DNA of 53,321 nt from Nocardia aobensis NBRC 100429 (lineage in GTDB: Bacteria; Actinomycetota; Actinomycetes; Mycobacteriales; Mycobacteriaceae). The notes beneath the pieces are model-generated. The model did not search any database and had not been told where the DNA came from. It saw nothing but the letters and a program-made list of their open reading frames with translations. The DNA lies in assembly GCF_000308375.1 (NCBI RefSeq), contig NZ_BAFQ01000005.1:1-53321 (forward strand), in the 5' to 3' direction. The position numbers were made by a program, and so were the translations under genes. This document shows, in pieces, positions 36,563 through 45,002 of this stretch; the stretch's first letter is position 1; each line of letters starts with the position of its first letter.

Positions 36563-38541
36563 CCGATCACGTCGAACAACTGGAGTTTCAGGCCGAGACC
36601 CATCAGCTTCTGGAACTGATGATCCACTCGGTCTACTCGAACAAGGACACCTTCCTGCGGGAGTTGATCTCGAACGCCTCGGACGCGCTGGACAAGCTGC
36701 GGCTCGAGTCGTTCCGGGACAAGGATCTCGAGGTCGACACCTCGGATCTGCATATCGAACTCGAGGTCGACAAGGACGCCCGGGTGCTGACCGTCCGTGA
36801 CAACGGCATCGGCATGTCGCGCGCCGAAGTGGTCGATCTCATCGGCACCCTGGCCAAGTCCGGCACCGCGGAACTGCGCCGCCAGCTGCTGGAATCCAAG
36901 AGCGGCGAGGGCGCGGTGAGCTCCGAAGACCTCATCGGCCAGTTCGGTATCGGCTTCTATTCGACCTTCATGGTGGCCGACAAGGTCACGCTGACCACCC
37001 GCCGCGCGGGTGAGTCCGAAGGCACCCGCTGGGAGTCCGCGGCCGGCAGCTCGACCTACACCATCGAAACCCTCGACGACGCGCCCCAGGGCACCGCGGT
37101 GTCGCTGCATCTGAAGTCCGCGGACGAGGACGATCACCTCTTCGATTACACGCAGGAGTGGAAGCTCCGCGAGATCGTCAAGAAGTACTCGGACTTCATC
37201 TCCTGGCCGATTCGGATGCAGGTGGAGCGCACCGTCACCGAGGGTGAGGGCGAGGAGAAGCAGGAAAAGACCATCCTCGAGGAGCAGACGCTCAATTCGC
37301 AGAAGGCGCTGTGGACGCGCCCGCGCAGCGACGTCTCCGACGAGGAGTACAAGGAGTTCTACAAGCACGTCTCGCACGCCTGGGACGATCCGCTGGAGAT
37401 CATCCCGCTCAAGGCCGAGGGCACGTTCGAGTATCAGGCGCTGCTGTTCATCCCGTCGCACGCGCCGTTCGATCTGTTCATGCGCGAGCACAAGCGCGGC
37501 GTGCAGCTCTACGTGCGCCGGGTGTTCATCATGGACAACTGCGAAGAGCTGATGCCGGAGTATCTGCGCTTCGTCAAGGGTGTGGTGGACGCGCAGGATC
37601 TGTCGCTGAACGTCTCGCGCGAGATTCTGCAGCAGGACCGGCAGATTCAGATGATCCGCAAGCGCCTGGTCCGCAAGGTGCTGTCGACGATCAAGGATCT
37701 GCAGAGCGCCGAATCGGCCGAATCCGGCTCCGACGACGCCACCGCGACAGAGTCGAAGTACCGGACCTTCTGGAACGAATTCGGCCGAGTTCTCAAGGAG
37801 GGTTTGCTTTCCGACTTCGACAACCGCGAAACCATTCTGCAGGTCTCGTCTTTCGCCTCGACGCACTCGGATTCCGAGCCGACCACGCTCGCGCAGTACG
37901 TGGAGCGCATGGCCGAGGGCCAGGACCAGATCTACTACATGACCGGTGAATCCCGGCAGCAGATCGAGAATTCCCCGCATATGGAGGCCTTCAAGGCCAA
38001 GGGCCTCGAGGTGCTGATCCTCACCGACCCGGTCGACGAGATGTGGGTCGGCTCGGTGCCGGACTTCGACGGCAAGCCGTTCCAGTCGATCGCCAAGGGT
38101 GAGGTCGATCTGGAGACCGAGGAGGAGAAGAAGGCCTCCGAACAGCTGCGCGAACAGCAGGAGAAGGATTTCGGCGAGGTGCTGAAGTGGCTGCAGGAGA
38201 CGCTGAGCGACAGCGTCAAGGAGGTCCGCCTGTCCTCCCGCCTGACCACCTCTCCGGCCTGTGTCGTCGGTGATGTCTTCGACTTCACCCCGCAGCTGGA
38301 GCGCATGTACCGCGCGTCCGGCCAGGCGCTCCCGGAATCCAAGCGGATTCTGGAACTCAACCCGGAGCATCCGCTGGTCACCGGCCTGCGCGATGCGTAC
38401 GCCAAGGACAAGGAGTCCGAGGATCTGGGCGCGACGGCCGAATTGCTCTACGGCACAGCGGTTCTGGCCGAAGGCGGCGAACTGAAGGACCCGGCCCACT
38501 TCGCCCGGCTCCTGGCCGACCGCCTCACCAAGTCCGTCTGA
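36559..38541 (+). CDS. htpG: Molecular chaperone HtpG (Hsp90)
   Basis: 660-residue cytosolic Hsp90. The GHKL ATPase domain shows MIHSVYSNKDTFLRELISNA, SDALDKLR, DNGIGMSRAEVVDLIGTLAKSG and QFGIGFYSTFMVAD; the middle domain has YVRRVFIMDNCEELMPEYLRF and LNVSREILQQD. Full family length. GTG at 36559 overlaps the nuclease stop, which is an unusual coupling for htpG. Terminated by a strong hairpin at 38576. Confidence 0.98.
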   Translation: MTDHVEQLEFQAETHQLLELMIHSVYSNKDTFLRELISNASDALDKLRLESFRDKDLEVDTSDLHIELEVDKDARVLTVRDNGIGMSRAEVVDLIGTLAKSGTAELRRQLLESKSGEGAVSSEDLIGQFGIGFYSTFMVADKVTLTTRRAGESEGTRWESAAGSSTYTIETLDDAPQGTAVSLHLKSADEDDHLFDYTQEWKLREIVKKYSDFISWPIRMQVERTVTEGEGEEKQEKTILEEQTLNSQKALWTRPRSDVSDEEYKEFYKHVSHAWDDPLEIIPLKAEGTFEYQALLFIPSHAPFDLFMREHKRGVQLYVRRVFIMDNCEELMPEYLRFVKGVVDAQDLSLNVSREILQQDRQIQMIRKRLVRKVLSTIKDLQSAESAESGSDDATATESKYRTFWNEFGRVLKEGLLSDFDNRETILQVSSFASTHSDSEPTTLAQYVERMAEGQDQIYYMTGESRQQIENSPHMEAFKAKGLEVLILTDPVDEMWVGSVPDFDGKPFQSIAKGEVDLETEEEKKASEQLREQQEKDFGEVLKWLQETLSDSVKEVRLSSRLTTSPACVVGDVFDFTPQLERMYRASGQALPESKRILELNPEHPLVTGLRDAYAKDKESEDLGATAELLYGTAVLAEGGELKDPAHFARLLADRLTKSV

Positions 38542-38575
38542 CAACCACGACCGTCCGACCACGACAACCGAAACA

Positions 38576-38610
38576 CCGAGGCCCGCAAGGAATTTCCTTG
38601 CGGGCCTCGG
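38576..38610. terminator. Bidirectional hairpin terminator between htpG and the lipase gene
   Basis: CCGAGGCCCGCAAGGAA pairs with its complement around a one-base centre, giving a 17-bp stem. It sits 34 bases after htpG and 29 bases beyond the end of the convergent lipase gene, so it can serve both strands. T runs are short. Confidence 0.85.
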
Positions 38611-38639
38611 ATTGGGAACGGGCCGCCGTCAGCGGCGCG

Positions 38640-39998
38640 TCAGTCGACGGTGCAACCGGCGACCGGCTTGTCGTTCAACCGGTCCATCAGATAGGGAATG
38701 ACACCGCTCGGGCTGAAACCGTCGATGATCTCCGGACCGAAGTGGTTCGGCAGCGCCATACCGGGCAGGATCGGCGGGAGACCGTTACTGCGGAAGGTGA
38801 CGGTGGCACCCTTGCCGCACCAGTCGTCGGCGAGCTGCCGCGCCTGCGGATAGGGCACGGTGTCGTCGTTGACCCCGCTGGTGATCAGAACCGGTGCGGT
38901 GGGGCTGAGGGTGCCGATGCGCTGCCGGTTCAGGATGTCCATGGCCGCCGGTACTTCGCGCAGGTTGTCCATAAACGGCCGATGGTCCCGGGTGAAGTCA
39001 CTGCCGCGCAGGAGCGGATGCTTCAGGATTACATCGCCCACACAGCTGTCCCGCAGTTCCGCGAGCAGGCTCTCACCCTGCGGCGTCACGTGCTTGTCCA
39101 GCTCGGGCTTCAAATCCGGATAGCGTTCCAGGAATCCGTTGAGGGCGTAGGCGACCACACCACCGATGAGGTTTCCGTCGATCTTCTGCAGAACCGCGCT
39201 CAGATCGGCGGTCGGCGCGCCGGCCCACACTCCTTTCAGGTTCAGCTCCGGTGCGTAGCTCGGCTGCAACTCCGCCGCGGACGCGGTCGCACCGCCGCCC
39301 TGGGAGTAACCCCAGAAGGCGAGCGGCGTCTGCGCTCCGGTACCCGAGAGCGCATTCGCGGCGCGCGCCGCGTCGAGAACGGCGTGCGCCTCTTCCACCC
39401 GGTTGACGTAGGTGTGGACACCGGGCGTGCCCAGTCCGATGTAGTCGGTGACGAAAACCCGGGCGCCCAGCGCATGCCACACCATCGCCGATACCGCCTC
39501 CTGATTGGCGGAGATGCTCGGCGGGGTGATCCGGGCGTAGAGACCGGTGGCGAAGGCCTCCGACGGCGCGCACTGATCGCCCTGTCCGGAGGTACCGGGC
39601 GCGATCACGACGGTCGGCCGCGGTCCGGTGCCCTGCCAGGCGGCGGTGGCGTCGAGGTAGGTGCCGCTGACCGCGGTGGGAGCGCCGTCCTGGGTCTGCG
39701 AGGTGTACATCACCTTCTGCGCGTTCGCGGGCCACGGCCCGAATCCCGGCGGCGCCACGAAAACCGGCATCGCCTCGGTCTTGATCACCGCTCCCGGCGT
39801 GGCCGCGAATTGTGCCGGGGGAATGTAGAACTCGCTCACCGGCGTGGCGGTGGAGGTGCCGGCGGCCGCGCAACCGAGCGCCGCGCCCACACATGCCGCA
39901 GCCCCGAGCGCGACCATCCGGCGGAAACCGCCCTCACGCCGTCTCGGCGATCCACTCGCCCGCGAGTGTGGTGCTCTGTCACCCAGTTGCATCGTCAC
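38640..39998 (-). CDS. Secreted lipase of the LIP family (secretory lipase, PF03583 type)
   Basis: 452 residues. A long basic n-region (RRREGGFRRM) precedes a hydrophobic segment (VALGAAACVGAALGC) and export is likely; Cys43 sits in a partial lipobox. The mature enzyme shows VIAPGTSGQGDQCAPS, the nucleophile elbow GYSQGG (Ser232), the acid in TSGVNDDTVPYPQ and His in MALPNHFGPEI, the order of secretory lipases. GTG at 39998 has AAAAGG seven bases before it; ATG two codons on is possible. An imperfect dyad in the promoter region (40017-40028) may be an operator. Confidence 0.9.
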   Translation of the reverse strand: MTMQLGDRAPHSRASGSPRRREGGFRRMVALGAAACVGAALGCAAAGTSTATPVSEFYIPPAQFAATPGAVIKTEAMPVFVAPPGFGPWPANAQKVMYTSQTQDGAPTAVSGTYLDATAAWQGTGPRPTVVIAPGTSGQGDQCAPSEAFATGLYARITPPSISANQEAVSAMVWHALGARVFVTDYIGLGTPGVHTYVNRVEEAHAVLDAARAANALSGTGAQTPLAFWGYSQGGGATASAAELQPSYAPELNLKGVWAGAPTADLSAVLQKIDGNLIGGVVAYALNGFLERYPDLKPELDKHVTPQGESLLAELRDSCVGDVILKHPLLRGSDFTRDHRPFMDNLREVPAAMDILNRQRIGTLSPTAPVLITSGVNDDTVPYPQARQLADDWCGKGATVTFRSNGLPPILPGMALPNHFGPEIIDGFSPSGVIPYLMDRLNDKPVAGCTVD

Positions 39999-40016
39999 GA
40001 CCTGGCCTTTTGAACT

Positions 40017-40028
40017 TACTACCCAGTA
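40017..40028. promoter_or_regulatory. Small dyad upstream of the lipase gene
   Basis: TACT and AGTA flank ACCC (40017-40028) about 20 bases before the lipase start, in an AT-rich strip. The location suits repressor control. The arms are short and the factor is unknown. Confidence 0.3.
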
Positions 40029-40142
40029 GAATCGGCTTTAACATAGCCTTAATTCCCCCTGGGGAGAAATACCTGGTCACTCGCACCGAAGTTACGCCGC
40101 CGAGATTGTGATGGTTCACAACAAGCGGGCGATCGACGCAAA

Positions 40143-40170
40143 AGGCCGACACGGGAATCCGTGTCGGCCT
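40143..40170 (-). terminator. Terminator of the SDR gene
   Basis: A 12-bp stem (40143-40154 with 40159-40170) and GAAT loop lie 10 bases beyond the SDR stop. Read on the minus strand the stem runs into TTTTGCG, giving a short T run. Confidence 0.85.
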
Positions 40171-40180
40171 CGGCTCGACG

Positions 40181-40948
40181 TCAGCGCGGCGCCATGCGCA
40201 GCGCACCGTCCATGCGGAAGGTTTCGCCGTTCAGGTAGTCGTGCTCGGTGATGTACTGCGCGAGCTGCGCGTACTCGTCCGGGCGGCCCAGGCGCGAGGG
40301 GAACGGCACGCCGGCCTCCAGGCCCTTGCGGTACTCCTCGGTGACGCCGGCCAGCATCGGGGTGTCGATGATGCCGGGGGCGATGGTGTTGACGCGGATG
40401 CCGAACTGGGCCAGGTCGCGCGCGGCCGGAACGGTCATGCCGGCCACGCCGCCCTTGGAGGCGGAGTAGGCGATCTGGCCGATCTGGCCCTCGAACGCCG
40501 CCACCGACGCGGTGTTGATCACGACGCCGCGCTGGCCGTACTCGTCCACCGGCTCGGTCTTGGAGATGGCGTCGGCGGCCAGGCGCATCACGTTGAAGGT
40601 GCCCAGCAGATTCACGGTGATCACGGTCCGGAACAGCTCCAGATCGTGCGGGCCGTTCTTGGACAGGATGCGTCCCGCCCAGCCCACACCGGCGCAGTTG
40701 ACCACGATGCGCGGCGGCACACCGGATTCGACGACCTTCGCCACCGCGGCGGCGACCTCGTCGTTGCTGGTCACATCGGTCGGAATCAGGGTGACACCGG
40801 CGGGGACGCTGTCGCCGGCCCGTTCGATCGACTGAGTCAGATCGAGACCGAATACGGTCGCACCCTGGTCGGCGAAGCGTTGTGCGGTCGCGGCGCCCAG
40901 ACCGGACGCAGCTCCGGTGATGATCGCGGCGGAGCCCGAAATCTCCAC
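40181..40948 (-). CDS. Short-chain dehydrogenase (HSD17B10 / 3-hydroxyacyl-CoA dehydrogenase type)
   Basis: 255-residue NAD-dependent oxidoreductase. Nucleotide-binding TGAASGLG (11-18), NCAGVGWAG, and the catalytic triad Ser148, Tyr161 and Lys165 in YSASKGG. The whole chain, including FNVMRLAADAISKTEP and NTIAPGIIDTPML, resembles type 10 17-beta-hydroxysteroid / 2-methyl-3-hydroxybutyryl-CoA dehydrogenases, so oxidation of a 3-hydroxyacyl-CoA is likely. Divergent from a TetR gene across 186 bases, which may regulate it. Confidence 0.93.
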   Translation of the reverse strand: MEISGSAAIITGAASGLGAATAQRFADQGATVFGLDLTQSIERAGDSVPAGVTLIPTDVTSNDEVAAAVAKVVESGVPPRIVVNCAGVGWAGRILSKNGPHDLELFRTVITVNLLGTFNVMRLAADAISKTEPVDEYGQRGVVINTASVAAFEGQIGQIAYSASKGGVAGMTVPAARDLAQFGIRVNTIAPGIIDTPMLAGVTEEYRKGLEAGVPFPSRLGRPDEYAQLAQYITEHDYLNGETFRMDGALRMAPR

Positions 40949-41080
40949 GGTGTTTGGTCCTCTCGTTAGTGACGGCCCTATGGGTACTGGCCTTCCGTCA
41001 ACAGCACCATATCGGGCGTGGGTGCCGTCACAGCCGGGGGTGCGCCGCGTGGGAAGCCGGCGCCGCGCAGAATGGAAGAC

Positions 41081-41092
41081 AACCAGCTAGTT
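41081..41092. promoter_or_regulatory. Imperfect palindrome in the SDR/TetR divergent region
   Basis: AACCAGCTAGTT differs from its own reverse complement at two positions. It lies 42 bases before the TetR start and within the shared divergent gap, as expected for a TetR operator. Assigned by position only. Confidence 0.4.
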
Positions 41093-41134
41093 TCGTTTGT
41101 GAACCGGTACGCGATCGAACGATGGAGTTGCCAC

Positions 41135-41827
41135 ATGACCGCCTCGGCCCCCGCGGACCGCCGGCTACCTCGGGGCCGCCACGGTATCCCGCGGGAAACG
41201 GTCGTCCAAGACCAGCGCGACCGGATTCTCGCGGCGATGGCGGATGCGATGGCCGCCCACGGATATGTGGGCACGTCGGTCGCGGCGGTGATCAAGCGTG
41301 CGGGAGTGTCGCGGGAGACGTTCTACGAGCAGTTCCGCTCCAAGGAGGACTGTTTCGAGGCGGCCTACGAGCGGGCGGTGGAACAGCTGATCGCGCGCAT
41401 CCAGGACACGCTGCGGCCGCGGCCCGACGCCCCCGCCGAACCGCCGATCGGCGCCCTCCTCGACGCCTATCTCGACGGCTTGGCCGCCGAACCGGCCTAC
41501 GCGCGCCTGTTCCTCGTCGAGGTCTACGCAGCCGGTCCCACCGCGATCGCGCGGCGCGCGGAACTGCAGGAATCGTTCGTCGCGCTCGTCGCGGACATTC
41601 TCGACGCCCGCACCGATCAGCAGCGCTTCGCGTGCCGCACCATGGTCGCCGCCCTCAGCGCCATGGTGACCACCCACGTCGCCGCCGATGATCTGGACGG
41701 GCTGCGGGAATTGCGCGAGCCCATGCTCGAGCTGGTTCACCGCAGCGGCGACTTGTTCGGCGGCGCGCCCGCCGACCCCGGCGCCCTCGGCCGCGCCGAT
41801 CCGCGGGAGCATTTCGATCCCTGGTGA
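41135..41827 (+). CDS. TetR/AcrR family transcriptional regulator
   Basis: 230 residues. The HTH (about residues 24-72) reads QDQRDRILAAMADAMAAHGY, TSVAAVIKRAGVSRETFYEQF, then RSKEDCFEAAY, a textbook TetR domain; the rest is an all-helical ligand domain. ATG at 41135 follows GGAG and gives MTASAPADRR; the frame upstream to 41018 is not needed. Probably controls itself and the divergent SDR gene. Confidence 0.93.
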   Translation: MTASAPADRRLPRGRHGIPRETVVQDQRDRILAAMADAMAAHGYVGTSVAAVIKRAGVSRETFYEQFRSKEDCFEAAYERAVEQLIARIQDTLRPRPDAPAEPPIGALLDAYLDGLAAEPAYARLFLVEVYAAGPTAIARRAELQESFVALVADILDARTDQQRFACRTMVAALSAMVTTHVAADDLDGLRELREPMLELVHRSGDLFGGAPADPGALGRADPREHFDPW

Positions 41828-41845
41828 CCACCGCCGGACGCCGGC

Positions 41846-42283
41846 TCAGTCGAGGCAGAACTCGTTGCCCTCCGGATCGGCCATCACGATGTGACCGTTG
41901 CCGAGCGGGGGAGCGGGTTCGTGGCGCTGCAGCCTGGTCGCACCGCGGGAGACCAGCCGCTCGGCCTCGGCCTCCAATGCGGCCATCCGGTCGTCGCCGG
42001 TCAGGCCCGGGGCCGCCCGCACATCCAGATGGACTCGATTCTTGGCCTGCTTGCCTTCGGGCACCCGCTGAAAGAACAGCCGCGGGCCGGCGCCCTCCGG
42101 ATCGATCAGCGCCGAGGCGTCGTTGCGCCGTTCCGGCGGCACGTTCATGGCCGCCAGCGCCTCGTCCCAGGTCCGGAATCCGGGCGGTGGATCCTGCAGC
42201 CGGTAGCCGAGGGCCTCGGCCCAGAACGCGGCCAATTCCGCGGGATCGCCGCAGTCGAAGGTGATCTGGACATCGCGAGCCAT
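41846..42283 (-). CDS. VOC-family (glyoxalase/bleomycin resistance-like) protein
   Basis: 145 residues, one vicinal-oxygen-chelate domain of the glyoxalase-like (PF18029-type) group. It starts MARDVQITFDCGDPAELAAF, then FWAEALGYRL, has LFFQRVPEGKQAKNRVHLDV in the middle and ends GHIVMADPEGNEFCLD, all typical. ATG at 42283 follows AGGAGG and overlaps the DinB stop by one base (TGATG). The pair appears to be one operon; substrate unknown. Confidence 0.92.
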   Translation of the reverse strand: MARDVQITFDCGDPAELAAFWAEALGYRLQDPPPGFRTWDEALAAMNVPPERRNDASALIDPEGAGPRLFFQRVPEGKQAKNRVHLDVRAAPGLTGDDRMAALEAEAERLVSRGATRLQRHEPAPPLGNGHIVMADPEGNEFCLD

Positions 42284-42852
42284 CAGCTCGCCTCCTGTCG
42301 GTCGTGGTGCAGGTAGAGGTCGCGCAGCAGGCACACCTCCGCCAGATGGTGGATCAGTTCGCGGTTGATGTGCAAAATCAGCGCCGAGAACGGGAATTCG
42401 GCATAGGGTCCTTCGGCAGCACCGCACGCACGGTTCAGGCCGTCCTCGTCCAGCGATCCGATGCCCTCCAGCCAGGTGGCATATTCCGAATCGAGCTGGG
42501 CCAGTGCGTCTTTCGCGGTCTCGGCGTATTCGAACGAATGGTAATCGGTGGCCGCGCGCCCGAAATGCGCCGCGTTACGCACGGCGAGGACGCCGACGAT
42601 CACATGGCCCAGCCGCCAGGCGATCGTCGTGAACGGCGCCGGCTCCGGCGGCGGGAAGGCGAAGTCGATGGTCATCGCGCCCGAACCACCCTGGATCGGT
42701 GCGCTGCCGGTGGCGCGCGGGTGCAGATTCCAGCAGCCGGGCACGGGCTCCCAGAAGTACTCGTCGTCGGTGAGTCCGTCGAGCCGGGGGCGGAGCTGCT
42801 GAGTCCAGTGCCAGTCGATCTGCTCGCGCAGCAGAGTGTTCCAGTCGGTCAT
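42283..42852 (-). CDS. DinB-family (DfsB-like) protein
   Basis: 189 residues of the DinB four-helix bundle. It begins MTDWNTLLREQIDWHWTQQL and shows LTDDEYFWEPVPGCWNLHPR, RLGHVIVG with one metal-type His, and the C-terminal INRELIHHLAEVCLLRDL with the His pair. Members are metal-dependent thiol transferases or unknown. Coupled to the VOC gene downstream and divergent from the WYL regulator across 61 bases, so the regulator may control both. Confidence 0.92.
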   Translation of the reverse strand: MTDWNTLLREQIDWHWTQQLRPRLDGLTDDEYFWEPVPGCWNLHPRATGSAPIQGGSGAMTIDFAFPPPEPAPFTTIAWRLGHVIVGVLAVRNAAHFGRAATDYHSFEYAETAKDALAQLDSEYATWLEGIGSLDEDGLNRACGAAEGPYAEFPFSALILHINRELIHHLAEVCLLRDLYLHHDRQEAS

Positions 42853-42913
42853 GGGCACAGCTTCGCGCCAATAGCGGACAGCTACCTTCCGCGATCTGTG
42901 CCACGATGAGCGA

Positions 42914-43903
42914 ATGACCGTCGAGGCGACCACCGAACGGGTGTTGCGGCTGCTGGCCCTGCTGCAACGCCGGCCGTCGTGGACCGCTACGGAACTGGCC
43001 GACGAGCTGGGCGTCACCGACCGTTCGGTGCGCCGCGACGTGGAACGACTGCGCGCGATCGGTTATCCGGTACAGGCCACGGCCGGCGTCGGCGGTGGAT
43101 ACCGGCTCGGTGCGGGGACGCGGCTGCCGCCGCTGTTGCTCGACGACGAGGAGGCCATCGCCACGGCGGTGTCGCTGCGCCTGGCCACCGGAGGAACCGT
43201 CGCCGGCGCGGGCGAGGCGGCGCTGCGGGCGCTGACGAAGCTCGATCAGGTGATGCCGCCCCGATTGCGTGCCGAGGTGCGCGCGGTACACGACGCCACG
43301 GAGACCATGGTCGGTCCGGGTATCGAGATCGATGCGGAACTGCTGATGACCCTCGCCCGGGCCTGCCGCGACGCCGTCCGGGTCCGCTTCCAGTACTCGG
43401 GCCGTAACGGGACTGCCGGTGAACGGACCGTCGAACCGGTCCGCATGGTCACCACCGGCCGGCGCTGGTATCTGATGGCACGCGATATCGATCGCGACGA
43501 CTGGCGCACCTTCCGCCTCGACCGCATGCGGGAGGTGCGCGCCACGACCTGGCGTTTCCGGCCGCGGGACCATCCGGATCCGGTCGGCTACGTCCAGCGA
43601 TCGGTGGCCGAGGCGCCCTACCGCCATCTCGCCCGGATCCGCGTCCACGCCGATTCCGCCCGGGTACGTGATCTGATTCCGCCCCAGGTCGGCCGCGTCG
43701 AAGACGATCGCGACGGCTGGTCGGTACTGGTGGTGGCCGGCGACGACCTCGACTGGCTCGCGGTTCGCGTCGTCCGCCTCGGCTTCGAGGTCGACGTGCT
43801 GGAGCCTCCGGAACTCCGCGAAGCCGCCGCTCACCTGGCGCGCGATCTGTCGGCCCTGGCCGAACCGGGACCAGCCGAACCGGGACCAGCCGAACCGAGC
43901 TGA
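42914..43903 (+). CDS. WYL-domain transcriptional regulator (YafY family)
   Basis: 329 residues: an N-terminal winged helix (about 8-62) with TATELADELGVTDRSVRRDVERL, followed by GGGYRLGAG, then the WYL domain with RWYLMARDIDRDDWRTFRLDR (W185) and a C-terminal extension. The last residues are AEPGPAEPGPAEPS, encoded by a 15-bp tandem repeat. Divergent from the DinB-VOC pair, which it probably regulates. Confidence 0.93.
   Translation: MTVEATTERVLRLLALLQRRPSWTATELADELGVTDRSVRRDVERLRAIGYPVQATAGVGGGYRLGAGTRLPPLLLDDEEAIATAVSLRLATGGTVAGAGEAALRALTKLDQVMPPRLRAEVRAVHDATETMVGPGIEIDAELLMTLARACRDAVRVRFQYSGRNGTAGERTVEPVRMVTTGRRWYLMARDIDRDDWRTFRLDRMREVRATTWRFRPRDHPDPVGYVQRSVAEAPYRHLARIRVHADSARVRDLIPPQVGRVEDDRDGWSVLVVAGDDLDWLAVRVVRLGFEVDVLEPPELREAAAHLARDLSALAEPGPAEPGPAEPS
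43858..43902 (+). repeat. 15-bp tandem repeat at the 3' end of the WYL gene
   Basis: The unit GCCGAACCGGGACCA occurs twice in full and once in part, encoding the AEPGP repeat at the C-terminus. The period is a multiple of three, so copy-number change would keep the frame. Confidence 0.8.
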
Positions 43904-43926
43904 GCCGACCGCCGTGGGCGGGTCCC

Positions 43927-44646
43927 TCAGCGTCCGTGCAGTGAATGCGGTTCGGCCGGCTCCTCGTCGGTCCGCTTCGACCGCCCGAGCAGTCCCCACA
44001 GCGCGCCGCCGACCAGCGGTACCACCGCCGCGATCGAATACTCGCCGAGTTTGCCCAGGTCCGGCGCTATCGCGCCGAGCAGGGTGGCGGCACCGATGTA
44101 CAGGAACAGCAGGCCGGACGCGACGGCGACCGCCCGGCCCGGAATGTGCTTGCCGACGGTGATGCCGATGGCGATGGCGAGACCGCCGGCGGCGACCATG
44201 CCCGCGACCGAACCCACCCAGACGGCCACCCAGCTGTGATTCGAGGCCAGGGCGATGGTCGCGAACATGGTGCGGTCGCCGAGTTCGGCGAGCAGGAACG
44301 ACGAGATCACGATGAGGAAGGCACGGCCGGGGGAGGCGGGACCGGCGGTCTCGGGTTCGTCGGGATCGGGTTCCTCGTGCCGGGCCGCCCACAGCGTCCA
44401 CACGCCGACCGCCAGCAGGATGAGGCCGGTGCAGAGTGCGATGAAGTCGGTGGGCAGGGCCGCTCCGAGAAAATGTCCGACGCCGACGGCGATCACATTC
44501 ACCAGCACGCTCGCGACGGTGATACCGCCCAGCACGATCCACCAGCGGTAACGCAACGCGAAGGTCAGGGCCATCAGCTGCGATTTGTCGCCGAGTTCGG
44601 CGACGAAGAGCACGCCGAAGCTCAGTAGTATCGCGGCGATCATCAT
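43927..44646 (-). CDS. TMEM165/GDT1 (UPF0016) family cation exporter, likely Mn2+
   Basis: 239-residue membrane protein with six to seven helices in two related halves, each carrying the family motif: ELGDKSQ (17-23) and ELGDRTM (121-127). These form the cation path in Mn2+/Ca2+ exchangers of this family. A charged loop (HEEPDPDEPE) separates the halves. ATG at 44646 (or 44643) lies after GGGAG. A yybP-ykoY aptamer at 44728-44821 in its leader points to manganese induction. Position matches M. tuberculosis Rv3848. Confidence 0.93.
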   Translation of the reverse strand: MMIAAILLSFGVLFVAELGDKSQLMALTFALRYRWWIVLGGITVASVLVNVIAVGVGHFLGAALPTDFIALCTGLILLAVGVWTLWAARHEEPDPDEPETAGPASPGRAFLIVISSFLLAELGDRTMFATIALASNHSWVAVWVGSVAGMVAAGGLAIAIGITVGKHIPGRAVAVASGLLFLYIGAATLLGAIAPDLGKLGEYSIAAVVPLVGGALWGLLGRSKRTDEEPAEPHSLHGR

Positions 44647-44727
44647 CGGCTCCCAGGTCTCCGGCGTATCGGCCGAAGACGGGGCGCCCTCAGCCGACCA
44701 CGCCCGTATGAACGGTCTGTCGTCGGC

Positions 44728-44821
44728 CGAAGGTCTCGCCCACCGGAAATCCGGTTCGGATGGCCGGATCCGTCCAGCGGATCAGTATGTCGACCATGCG
44801 ATTGCGGGCTACTCCCCTTCG
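44728..44821 (-). ncRNA. yybP-ykoY (Mn2+) riboswitch aptamer
   Basis: Read on the minus strand, P1 is CGAAGG (44821-44816) with CCTTCG (44733-44728). The first strand runs directly into the family-conserved GGGGAGTAGC, the second conserved stretch GTCGACATAC is at 44794-44785, and GCGAGACCTTCG closes the element. These are the conserved loop sequences of yybP-ykoY RNAs, which sense Mn2+ and commonly precede Mn2+ exporters. The gene start is 81 bases downstream. The 10-base stretch overlapping the P1 3' strand recurs at 44669-44678, close to the ribosome-binding site, and might form the switching partner. Confidence 0.87.
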
Positions 44822-45002
44822 CTGCCTTTCAGCCTACCCTTACCTGCGCGCTGCCGCCAAGTCCCTGTTGCCGAAATCGCAATGCGCACAATAAGTTTGG
44901 CGATGCGGCCGAAAAGTTTCGGGTACCCGTCGAAGGTGTTTCGCCGGGGCTCCGCACCGGGTTCGGACGTCCGTGCCGCGGGTGGTGGGGTGCCCGTCGG
45001 CC
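44822..45002. other. Leader and promoter region of the GDT1 gene
   Basis: 181 bases between the riboswitch and the next gene on the same strand. It should contain the riboswitch promoter. I see no clear -10/-35 pair and no terminator for the upstream gene. Confidence 0.4.

Noticed and set aside
36139..38562. An 807-codon minus-strand frame across htpG
   Set aside because: Antisense shadow of htpG with no recognisable domain and no ribosome-binding site.
42575..44542. A 655-codon minus-strand frame spanning WYL and DinB genes
   Set aside because: Arg/Gly-rich translation crossing several clear genes; not a protein family.
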